A model generated the notes under the pieces. It had not been told where the DNA came from. It made no database searches and worked only from the letters and a program-made list of their open reading frames with translations. Made by a program: the position numbers and the translations under genes. Of a DNA stretch of 64,000 bases, positions 17,476 through 24,457 are shown one piece after another. Source of the DNA: Aquabacterium olei (GTDB lineage: Bacteria; Pseudomonadota; Gammaproteobacteria; Burkholderiales; Burkholderiaceae_C); assembly GCF_003100395.1 (NCBI RefSeq), contig NZ_CP029210.1:2790001-2854000 (forward strand), read 5' to 3'. Positions within the stretch are counted from its first letter, which is position 1; each line of letters starts with the position of its first letter.

Positions 17476-18404
17476 CGTGCACTCCCGACAGGCGGTGCCG
17501 TGCGTTGCAGGCACGCAGCCATGATGCGCGCCGCTTCACCCATGCGTGGGCCCGGCCGCGACAGCACATCACCCTGCTCCGCTGAGAACGTGCAGATCCG
17601 ACCGTGCTGCACGGCCTGGATGCGCGCCCACCCCGGCCGCGCGGGCAAGGCGCCCGCATTGCGGGCCGAGACCATGATGAGCAGTGGATCACCTCGCACC
17701 ACGAACTCGGGGTTCAGCTTCGGGAACGGGCCCAGCGATTCGGGCACGATGTTCTTCAAACCCAGGCGCGCCAGCGTGTGGCCGATGAAGGACGAAGCGC
17801 CCGCCGCATAGGGTGCGCTGTCCACCTCGTAGTACACGCGCTGTCCGCGCCAGCCGGCAGGCACCGTGCTGGCCGCCTGGTCGATCTCCCCTTCCAGGCG
17901 AGCCCACAGGCGCTCCCCGGCTGCAGGCTGCCCCAGCAACTGGGCCAGCTTGCCCGCCACACGGCGCACGTCATCGTGGGTGCGCGGCTCCAGCGCCACC
18001 ACGCGGATGCCGAGCGCTTCCAGGCGGTCCGTCACGCGGGCCGACAGCGCCAGCAACACCACATCCGGCCGCAAGGCCACGATCTGCTCGAGGTTGGCGT
18101 CGTCCAGTCCACCGGTCTTGGGCAGGACCTTCACCGAGGCAGGATGGTTGGAATAGCGGTCGGTCCCCACCAGCCGGGCGCACTGCCCCAGCTCGCACAC
18201 GGTTTCCGTCAGCGAGGGCAACAGGCTCACGATGCGCTGCGGCGGCGCCGACCACACCGTGCGCACGCCGCGGTCGTCCACCAGCGTGAAGTCGGCCGCA
18301 CGCGCCAGCGACCCCACGCACGCGACAGCAAGCAGCATCGTGGCGACAAAGCTCATGCGTTGAGCCTGTGACTCCCTCCCACCACGAACGCGCCACGCCG
18401 CCAT
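17472..18404 (-). CDS. btuF: Cobalamin ABC transporter, substrate-binding protein
   Basis: About 310 residues; a periplasmic class III binding protein. After a signal peptide (MSFVATMLLAVACVGSLARA, cut before ADF) come RIVSLLPSLTETVCELG and LVGTDRYSNHP, the BtuF-type start of the first lobe, then LRPDVVLL and the second lobe with NPEFVVRGDPLLIM. The ATG at 18404 overlaps the cobU stop (TGATG). A shorter start at 18356 would give a cleaner signal peptide, and I cannot decide between them. There is no lipobox Cys, so it is probably soluble. Confidence 0.88.
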   Translation of the reverse strand: MAAWRVRGGRESQAQRMSFVATMLLAVACVGSLARAADFTLVDDRGVRTVWSAPPQRIVSLLPSLTETVCELGQCARLVGTDRYSNHPASVKVLPKTGGLDDANLEQIVALRPDVVLLALSARVTDRLEALGIRVVALEPRTHDDVRRVAGKLAQLLGQPAAGERLWARLEGEIDQAASTVPAGWRGQRVYYEVDSAPYAAGASSFIGHTLARLGLKNIVPESLGPFPKLNPEFVVRGDPLLIMVSARNAGALPARPGWARIQAVQHGRICTFSAEQGDVLSRPGPRMGEAARIMAACLQRTAPPVGSAR

Positions 18405-18961
18405 CACGTTTCCTCGACCACGGGCCGCGTCCACGGCTGTCCCGCGACCATCAGGGTGACGTCACTGCAGCAGCGCGCCACCCCCTGGTTCAGCCAGCCC
18501 AACTCGTCGACAAAGGCCCGCACCTCGCGCGACAGCGGCACGATGCCCCAGCCCACCTCGTTCGACACGAACACCACCGGCGACACGAGTTGCGGCAGCA
18601 AGGCCAGCAAGGCATCGCGCTCGGCACGCCATGCGGCGGGGTCGGGCTCGCCCGCTGCGGGCATCAGCCAGTTGGTGAGCCACATGGTCAGGCAATCCAC
18701 GACGATGAGCCGACCGGGCTCGGCCTGGGCCTGCAACGCCCCGCACAACGCGCGCGGCGCCTCGACCGTGTCCATGCCTTCAAGGCGCTCAACGCGGTGG
18801 CGCGCTATGCGGGCACGCATCTCGTCATCCCAGGCTTCCGCCGTGGCCACCACCGTGACACGGTGCGCCGGGTCGGCCGCCAGCCAGCGCTGAGCCAGCC
18901 GCTCGGCATGGCGCGACTTGCCACTGCGCTGTCCACCGACAACGAGGTGATGGGATGACAT
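18404..18961 (-). CDS. cobU: Adenosylcobinamide kinase / adenosylcobinamide-phosphate guanylyltransferase
   Basis: A 185-residue bifunctional enzyme. The Walker A GGQRSGKS is at residues 9-16; the ATAEAWDDEMRARIARHRVER stretch contains the GMP-accepting His region; VDCLTMWLTNWL and VSNEVGWGIVP follow, all typical of CobU/CobP. It phosphorylates and then guanylylates adenosylcobinamide, the step before CobS. The ATG at 18961 gives the conserved start; upstream opening in this frame is not coding. The stop of btuB lies 29 bases upstream. Confidence 0.94.
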   Translation of the reverse strand: MSSHHLVVGGQRSGKSRHAERLAQRWLAADPAHRVTVVATAEAWDDEMRARIARHRVERLEGMDTVEAPRALCGALQAQAEPGRLIVVDCLTMWLTNWLMPAAGEPDPAAWRAERDALLALLPQLVSPVVFVSNEVGWGIVPLSREVRAFVDELGWLNQGVARCCSDVTLMVAGQPWTRPVVEET

Positions 18962-18990
18962 GAACAAGCTCCCGTGAAAAGGGCGGGCTG

Positions 18991-20883
18991 TCAGCGGGAT
19001 CCGGGCGCGTAGGCCAGCGTCAGGAACACCTGCGCACCGGCCTGGTTGTAGCCCCAGATCTTCTCGTAGGTCCGATCGCCGAGGTTGTCGGCACGCAGGC
19101 TCAACTTCCAGTCCGGATGCACGCGCCATGCCACGGAAGCGCCCCAGAGCGCATAACCCGGCAGGCGATCCCGAACAAAGCTCGCATTGTTGTCGACCGC
19201 ACCGGCGCTGCCCTTGAGGGACACCTCGTACTTCACGACACTGCGATCAAGGCCCACCCGGATGGTCCCGAAGCGGTCTGCTCGCCTCACCAGCTTGCTG
19301 CCGTCCGCCTCATTGTGCGCATCCAGCCAGTCGAGGCTGCCCACACCATACAGCTGGCCGATCCCGGTCTGCGTGGCGGTCTGATAAGACAGGGTCCAGC
19401 CGCTCAGGCTCACCCGCTTGATGTTGCTGGCCGAAGTCGGGCTGATCAGGATGAAGTCACGGATGCGATTGTCGTAGCGCGTCAGCCGGGCAGCATGCTC
19501 TCCGGCTTCCCACGCCAGGCTGAGCTCCTTGTTCAGCCCGCGCTGGGGTTGCAGATCCGGCGTGCCGTACCCGGGCCAGTAGAGCTGGTTGAACGAGGGG
19601 GCCACAAAGCTGGTGCCCACGGCCCCGCCGAGGCGCCAGGCCTCACTCAGGTGAACGCCATAACCGATCGACCCCGTATCCTGTGTACCGAACTGCGAGT
19701 TGCGGTCGCGCCGTGCACTGAGCTGCCAGTCGTGCGCCCCCCGGTGGCCCGAGAGCCCGAGCACCAGACCATCAATCCGCCGCTGCGTCACCGGAAACTG
19801 TTTCGTGGAGTTCTCGATGGACTGTCGCAGGCTCTCCACGGCGACCAGCGCGGTTCCCAGTGGGGTGCCGATCTGGTTTTCCCAGATCAGTTGCTGCTGT
19901 GCCGTGGCGATCCGCCCGAGGTAGCTGCTCTTGTTCGCAACGGTCGTGTCCGAGACGTCCAGCGTGTGGCTGGCCTGCACGCTCGACTTCCACCCCGGCG
20001 CCATCTGACCCAGCAGCTTGATGCCGGCCACCTGTGTGGTCAACTCGGCCCGGGTGTCCTTGGACACGCCCGACCGGGCCACGCCGTCGTCATACCGGTT
20101 GACCCCGTCCGACCGCAGCAGATTGCCTTCGATCCGCCACCCCTTGCTCAATCCGAGGCCGAGGTTGGCGCTCAGGGACTGCTGCCGGAAGCCATCGCGG
20201 TCCGCGTTGTACGAACTCACGCCGACGCGAGGATTGGTCGCGCTGAACCCCGCGGTGCCGACGGTCTGCGCCCGCACGCTGTAGGTCAGCTGATCGACGC
20301 CCCCCGATACCCCGACAGAAAGCCCGTGATAGCGGTCCGATCCCAGCGTGGCGCTGCCTGAGCCAAGCGGCTTGCCGGAGGTCTCCCGGCGCGTGAAGAT
20401 CTGCACCACACCGGAGGCTGCATCCGCGCCATACAGCGATGCCAGCGCGCCGCGCACGATCTCGATCCGTTCGATCTGATCGAGCGGAATGTTGTCGATG
20501 GAGGGGGCGCCCGTGGTGGCCGATCCATAGCGGACACCATCGATCAGCACGATGGATTGCTTGGCATCCCCGCCGCGGATGAACACGCTGCTGTTCTTCC
20601 CCAGCCCCCCGTTGGATGCCGACTGGATCCCCGGGCTGCCCGACAGGAGATCGGCAAGACTGCGGCCTGCCGACGCGTCGATCTGATCGCGCTCGATCAC
20701 CGTCACATCGGCCGACAGGTTGCTGATGCGGGTCGGGCTGCGCGTGGCGGTCACCACCACCTGCCCGACATGGTCGGCGTCAGCCGCCCGCACACCGAAC
20801 GGCGCGACCAGGACAAAACCACACGCCACGGCGAAAGCCGAGCGTACCCCGGGTGCACGCGGCACCGAGTTCAGGAAAGACAT
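18991..20883 (-). CDS. btuB: TonB-dependent cobalamin receptor
   Basis: A 630-residue outer-membrane receptor and the first gene of the 13-gene operon. Residues 1-34 form a signal peptide; a TonB box-like VGQVVVTATR and then the plug domain (ADVTVIERDQID, GSPGIQSASNGGLGKNSSVF, IRGGDAKQSIVLIDGVRYG) and the 22-strand barrel follow. The C-terminus is LTLAYAPGSR; the usual last aromatic residue is absent, an oddity also seen in some other receptors. The assignment to cobalamin rests on the B12 riboswitch and on the neighbouring btuFCD and cob genes. Confidence 0.93.
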   Translation of the reverse strand: MSFLNSVPRAPGVRSAFAVACGFVLVAPFGVRAADADHVGQVVVTATRSPTRISNLSADVTVIERDQIDASAGRSLADLLSGSPGIQSASNGGLGKNSSVFIRGGDAKQSIVLIDGVRYGSATTGAPSIDNIPLDQIERIEIVRGALASLYGADAASGVVQIFTRRETSGKPLGSGSATLGSDRYHGLSVGVSGGVDQLTYSVRAQTVGTAGFSATNPRVGVSSYNADRDGFRQQSLSANLGLGLSKGWRIEGNLLRSDGVNRYDDGVARSGVSKDTRAELTTQVAGIKLLGQMAPGWKSSVQASHTLDVSDTTVANKSSYLGRIATAQQQLIWENQIGTPLGTALVAVESLRQSIENSTKQFPVTQRRIDGLVLGLSGHRGAHDWQLSARRDRNSQFGTQDTGSIGYGVHLSEAWRLGGAVGTSFVAPSFNQLYWPGYGTPDLQPQRGLNKELSLAWEAGEHAARLTRYDNRIRDFILISPTSASNIKRVSLSGWTLSYQTATQTGIGQLYGVGSLDWLDAHNEADGSKLVRRADRFGTIRVGLDRSVVKYEVSLKGSAGAVDNNASFVRDRLPGYALWGASVAWRVHPDWKLSLRADNLGDRTYEKIWGYNQAGAQVFLTLAYAPGSR

Positions 20884-20977
20884 GAAAAGATCAACAGGAC
20901 AGAAGCCCCAGCCAGCGTCCCCGCAGGCCCCGGGCGGAATGGCCAGCCGCACACGCGGTGCACGGCTGTCCCCCTGT

Positions 20978-21180
20978 TGGCCGGTATCCGGGCTGGGCGA
21001 TGCAACCTGTGTGGCCTTCCCAGGCAAGCGCCCAGTGGCAGAGAACACAAGCGGGGTTCACGGCAGATGCCTGGCGAACCCGATCGCCGACCGTTGCGGG
21101 GGCAGCGCAGGTCGGGCCGACATCGGGGATGTCTGAGCCTTCCTGCTTCCCGTTTAACTGCGCCGGAGAGAACCCCGGCG
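20978..21180 (-). ncRNA. Cobalamin (B12, AdoCbl-type) riboswitch
   Basis: Upstream of btuB on the minus strand. The hallmark elements occur in the right order: AAACGGGAA at about 21149-21157, GCTGCCCCCGCAACGGT at about 21090-21105, the B12 box GCCACTG at 21033-21039, GGGAAGG at about 21016-21022, and the closing GGATACCGGCC near 20979-20989. The element ends about 95 bases before the btuB start. By family knowledge, bound adenosylcobalamin would lower expression, here of the whole btuB-to-phosphatase operon; whether by hiding the ribosome site or by termination is not settled. Confidence 0.93.
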
Positions 21181-21198
21181 CGAGCACCAACGGGGCCG

Positions 21199-21222
21199 AT
21201 TGTAAGGTAAGCCCCCTACAAT
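21199..21222. promoter_or_regulatory. Divergent promoter core between the B12 operon and the zapB-like gene
   Basis: An inverted repeat with ATTGTA at 21199-21204 and TACAAT at 21217-21222, 12 bases apart. Read on each strand, the outer arm is a good -10 element (TACAAT): the minus-strand copy sits about 20 bases before the riboswitch, the plus-strand copy about 50 bases before the zapB-like gene. Neither has a convincing -35. This is a plausible pair of overlapping back-to-back promoters, inferred from sequence only. Confidence 0.5.
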
Positions 21223-21271
21223 GCCTGCTGGGCCTGTGCACCGGGCCACCACCCACCCGCGGGCTCCCGCC

Positions 21272-21511
21272 ATGTCCAGAATCGACGAACTCACGGAACG
21301 CATCGAGCGCCTTCTGCTGCGCCACGAGGAACTGCGTCGCACCAACGCGCTGCTCGAGCAGCAACTGGCCGTCACGCTTCAAGAGCGCGACTCGCTGCGC
21401 GCCCGCCTGTCGGCCGCCCGCGCCCGCATCGACGCCTTGATCGACCGCCTGCCGCAGGCCCCGATCGACGCGGCCGAACCCCACACGCCCTCCTCCTCGT
21501 CCGAGGCCTGA
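21272..21511 (+). CDS. ZapB-like small coiled-coil protein
   Basis: A 79-residue protein, almost wholly a predicted coiled coil: heptad-like Leu spacing from ELTERIERLLLRHEELRR through LLEQQLAVTLQERDSLRARL. The tail is Pro/Ser-rich. It belongs with the short ZapB-like/TIGR02449-type proteins encoded just before zapA. A role in Z-ring organisation is inferred from neighbour and shape. The ATG at 21272 is chosen over an earlier in-frame ATG at 21221 because the added 17 residues are not coiled-coil and would overlap the promoter. Confidence 0.8.
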   Translation: MSRIDELTERIERLLLRHEELRRTNALLEQQLAVTLQERDSLRARLSAARARIDALIDRLPQAPIDAAEPHTPSSSSEA

Positions 21512-21515
21512 ACGC

Positions 21516-21851
21516 ATGAAGCAGATTGAAGTCTCGATCATGGGGCAGAGCTACCTGCTCGGCTGCCCGGACGGCGGCGAAGAACGCCTGCGACAGGCCG
21601 TGACCCAGGTCGACCGCGAGATGTGCGCCATCCGCGACAGCGGCAAGCTCAAGGCCCGCGAGCGCATCGCCGTGCTGGCCGCGCTGAACCTGGCCTATCT
21701 GCTGACCGACCGCCCCCCTGCCCCCGCAGCCACGCAGGCTTCTGCCGAAGGCGCCGCGCCCCCGGGCGCGGGCTTGCCCCCTCCCGAGTACATCGACAAC
21801 CTGATCCAGCGCCTCGACCACGCGCTCGACAACGACGGCCACCTCATCTGA
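21516..21851 (+). CDS. zapA: Cell division protein ZapA
   Basis: A 111-residue protein. The N-terminal beta unit KQIEVSIMGQSYLLGCPDG followed by a helical ERLRQAVTQVDREMCAIRDSG and ARERIAVLAALNLAYLL is the ZapA pattern. ZapA bundles FtsZ filaments at the division site in the cytoplasm. The C-terminal 40 residues are Pro/Ala-rich and then helical. It starts 4 bases after the ZapB-like gene, and 6S RNA follows it, as is common in proteobacteria. Confidence 0.92.
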   Translation: MKQIEVSIMGQSYLLGCPDGGEERLRQAVTQVDREMCAIRDSGKLKARERIAVLAALNLAYLLTDRPPAPAATQASAEGAAPPGAGLPPPEYIDNLIQRLDHALDNDGHLI

Positions 21852-21926
21852 AACGGGCTGTCAAGCATCACTCGATGAAACCCCGTGCCGTGGTGCTTTT
21901 GCACGGGTGCTCGCGGCGACAACGCT

Positions 21927-21932
21927 TAGAAT
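21927..21932 (+). promoter_or_regulatory. -10 element of the 6S RNA promoter
   Basis: TAGAAT at 21927-21932 lies about 7 bases before the start of the paired 5' end of the 6S RNA. A TTGCAC at 21899-21904 is in the -35 area, but the 22-base spacing is long, so only the -10 is claimed with any confidence. Confidence 0.45.
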
Positions 21933-21938
21933 GAAATC

Positions 21939-22116
21939 GTTCGTCGCGTTCGTGGTTGTTTTTATTTCCTTGAACCGATGCTCTTGGAGCCAGGGCTTGG
22001 AACATTGCAGCGCAGGTGTGATCGTCTCGCGTCAGATGAACCCGAAGTGCTGCTGACCTCGCCCACCTGAATCCCCCCTGGGTTCAGGAATGCGGCAACC
22101 AGTCTGCGACGGACCC
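21939..22116 (+). ncRNA. ssrS: 6S RNA
   Basis: Directly downstream of zapA, the usual place. The ends pair: the 5' GTTCGTCGCG...GTGGTTG is matched by the 3' CAACCAGTCTGCGACGGAC. Inside, CCTTGAACCGATG near 21971 recalls the CCCTGAGCCGATA of E. coli 6S RNA, and the 3' arm holds the hairpin CCTGAATCCCCCCTGGGTTCAGG followed by ATGCGGC, much like the E. coli TTGAACCAAGGGTTCAA. The RNA binds the sigma-70 RNA polymerase holoenzyme. The ends are accurate to about 10 bases. Confidence 0.85.
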
Positions 22117-22125
22117 TTACATCAC

Positions 22126-22164
22126 AACGGCCAGTCACCTCTCGGTGAACTGGCCGTTTTCTTG
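22126..22164 (+). terminator. Rho-independent terminator after 6S RNA
   Basis: AACGGCCAGT at 22126-22135 pairs perfectly with ACTGGCCGTT at 22149-22158; an inner CACC/GGTG pair (with one bulged A) extends the stem over a TCTC loop, and TTTTCTTG follows. It is positioned to end the zapA-ssrS transcript. Confidence 0.85.
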
Positions 22165-22200
22165 GGTGCGATGCAATGCGGCACACGGCCGCCCGCAAGC

Positions 22201-23193
22201 TCAGGTGACCGGCACGAACTGGATGCTGGCCAGCGCGATGCGGTTGCCCCCCTTCTCACGCGCACTCGACAGCGCGCGGTCGGCACTGCGCATCAGCTCG
22301 TCGACCACGCCGGCGGTGTGCGGGAAGCTGGAGATGCCGAGCGACACGGTGAAGGGGATCTGCTGGCCGTTGTAGGCCACGATGTGCTGTGCGCACTGAC
22401 GCCGCAGCTGTTCCATGCGCGAGTGCGCCGTGGCCAGCCCCACGCCCGACAGCAGCACGATGAAACGGTCGCCACCCAGGCGGCACGGGGAGTCCATGGC
22501 GCGGGTGCCCGCGCGCAGCAGACGCCCGAGGGACTCGACCACCCGCTCGCAGGCTTCCGCGCCATGCAGGCGCAGGATCTCCTCGAGGTTGTCGATGGCC
22601 ACGGCCACCAGCGCGAACTCGCGCTGTTCGCGGCTGGACAGGTCGGCCTCACGGCGCAGTTGCTCTTCGAAGTGGGCGCGGTGGTACAGGCCAGACACCG
22701 AGTCCCGCACCTGGTTGTCCTGCACATCGCGGCGCAGGGCGTCATTGGCCTTCTGCTGCTCTTCGAGCTGGGCGAGTGCCGTCTGCAGCTGGGCGTCCTT
22801 GCGGCGCTGCTCGGTGAGGTCCTGCCATACGGACAGCAGACGCGGCCCTTGCGGGGTGGAGGCGATCTGCCGCCAGGCCACGAAGTCGCGGCGCTCACCG
22901 CCCAGCTCCAGCCGGTGTTCGGCCCGCACGCCCGCAGTCTGGGCCACGGCCTGCTGATCGGCGGCCCGCAAGGCCACGGCCTGCCCGGCATCGAACAGTT
23001 CGGCGTCTGCGGCCCCCAGCCATTGCTGACCGGGCTGGAGCAGCAGGCGCGCGGCCGCTTCGTTGGCGCGCTCGTAGCGGCCCGAAGCCGGGTCCTTGAT
23101 CAGCGCCCCATGACCCATCTGGTCCAGGGCCTGGAACAGGGCGTCGACGAGGTCGCCACCGGTCCTCTCTCCGGTTGCTGGGGAATCGGCCAT
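22201..23193 (-). CDS. PAS-GGDEF protein with degenerate active site
   Basis: A 330-residue cytoplasmic protein. Residues about 15-125 form a PAS-like sensor (ALIKDPASGRYERANEAAARL, FVAWRQIASTP), a short coiled coil follows (about 128-158), and residues about 165-325 form a GGDEF domain (SGLYHRAHFEEQL, then VAIDNLEEIL). The signature is GGDRF at residues 240-244; the fourth residue, needed for catalysis in active diguanylate cyclases, is Arg. It is therefore more likely a GTP or c-di-GMP sensing or scaffold protein than a cyclase. The ATG at 23193 is used; the longer opening upstream is not protein-like. No EAL domain is present. Confidence 0.82.
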   Translation of the reverse strand: MADSPATGERTGGDLVDALFQALDQMGHGALIKDPASGRYERANEAAARLLLQPGQQWLGAADAELFDAGQAVALRAADQQAVAQTAGVRAEHRLELGGERRDFVAWRQIASTPQGPRLLSVWQDLTEQRRKDAQLQTALAQLEEQQKANDALRRDVQDNQVRDSVSGLYHRAHFEEQLRREADLSSREQREFALVAVAIDNLEEILRLHGAEACERVVESLGRLLRAGTRAMDSPCRLGGDRFIVLLSGVGLATAHSRMEQLRRQCAQHIVAYNGQQIPFTVSLGISSFPHTAGVVDELMRSADRALSSAREKGGNRIALASIQFVPVT

Positions 23194-23451
23194 GGTGTGT
23201 TGCAGGGCAGAAGTCGTTATTGGAATGAACGGGCGCCAGGCGGCACGCCATGGACGGGGGTCCGGGCGAATGTTCGCCGAAAAGGACAACCGGCGCCGCC
23301 CTTCAAACATGGGATGAAAGGCGACTTTACCCCTCCCTTGCGGTATTTTTCACACTCGGCAGTGGACGGGTGTCCGCAGATTACAACCGTGCCCAAGCCC
23401 TTGGGGCGACCAGGGGCTGGGTCAGAATCGTGGCTTTGGCTTCTGTCTGCT

Positions 23452-24339
23452 ATGAACACCCACATCAGCCTGCTGGGCTGCGGCCTGATGGGCGCACCCA
23501 TGGCCCGCCGTCTGCTTGCCGCGGGATACCCCCTGACCGTCTGGAACCGCACGCGTTTCAAGGCCGAGGCACTGGCCGAGGCTGGCGCGCGGGTGGCCGA
23601 CACACCGGCCGAAGCTGTGGCCCGGGCCGACATCGTGATCACGATGCTGGAGCATGGCGGCGTGGTGCAGACCGTGCTGTTCGATGGGCCCGACGCGGCC
23701 GTGCACGGCCTGCGCGCCGGTACCCTGGTGATCGACATGAGCTCGATCCTGCCCGAGCAGGCACAGGCCCATGCGACACGCCTGGCCGAGGCGGACGCAA
23801 CCGCGCTCGATGCGCCCGTGTCGGGGGGCACGCTGGGCGCCGAGGCCGGCACGCTGGCGATCATGGCCGGTGGCGATGAGGCGGCCTTCGCACGCGCCCG
23901 GCCCGTGCTGGAGGCCATGGGCCGGCCGGTGCACGTGGGGCCGGCCGGGTCTGGGCAGCTGGCCAAGCTGACGAATCAAATGATCGTCGGCATCACCATC
24001 GGGGCGGTGGCCGAGGCGCTGCTGCTGGCCGAACGCGGCGGCGCCGATCCGGCCAAGGTGCGCGAAGCCCTGCGCGGTGGCTTTGCCGACAGCCGCATCC
24101 TGGAGGTGCATGGCCAGCGCATGGTGGAGGGTGACTTTGCCAAGCGCGGGTCGATGGCGATCCAGCTGAAGGATCTGAACAACGCGCTGCACGCTGGTGC
24201 CCAACTGGGCTTCGAGGGGCCGATCACCCGCCTGCTGGCCACGCTGTACCAGCAAGGGGTGGACCACGGGCTGGCCGAGCTGGACCAGTCGGCGCTGTTC
24301 AAGGAACTGCAGGCGCGCCAGCACACGGGCGAGGCCTGA
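23452..24339 (+). CDS. NAD(P)-dependent beta-hydroxyacid dehydrogenase (GlxR/HIBADH family)
   Basis: A 295-residue member of the 3-hydroxyisobutyrate / 2-hydroxy-3-oxopropionate (tartronate semialdehyde) reductase family. The Rossmann motif LLGCGLMGAPMARRL is at residues 7-21, the substrate motif DAPVSGGTLGAEAGTL near residue 121, and the catalytic Lys in SGQLAKLTNQM near residue 170. Tartronate semialdehyde reduction (GlxR) is the closest guess, but 3-hydroxyisobutyrate or succinic semialdehyde reduction cannot be ruled out. It stands alone; its direct neighbour downstream is a tRNA gene. Confidence 0.85.
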   Translation: MNTHISLLGCGLMGAPMARRLLAAGYPLTVWNRTRFKAEALAEAGARVADTPAEAVARADIVITMLEHGGVVQTVLFDGPDAAVHGLRAGTLVIDMSSILPEQAQAHATRLAEADATALDAPVSGGTLGAEAGTLAIMAGGDEAAFARARPVLEAMGRPVHVGPAGSGQLAKLTNQMIVGITIGAVAEALLLAERGGADPAKVREALRGGFADSRILEVHGQRMVEGDFAKRGSMAIQLKDLNNALHAGAQLGFEGPITRLLATLYQQGVDHGLAELDQSALFKELQARQHTGEA

Positions 24340-24376
24340 TGGCGACGCCTGCGGTTTTTGCTAGACTTTGCAACAC

Positions 24377-24452
<76 letters not shown>

Positions 24453-24457
24453 TCCAC

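Noticed and set aside
22081..22200. Open frame starting within the 6S RNA region and running to the dehydrogenase.
   Set aside because: It crosses the terminator and the minus-strand GGDEF gene; the true dehydrogenase start is at 23452.
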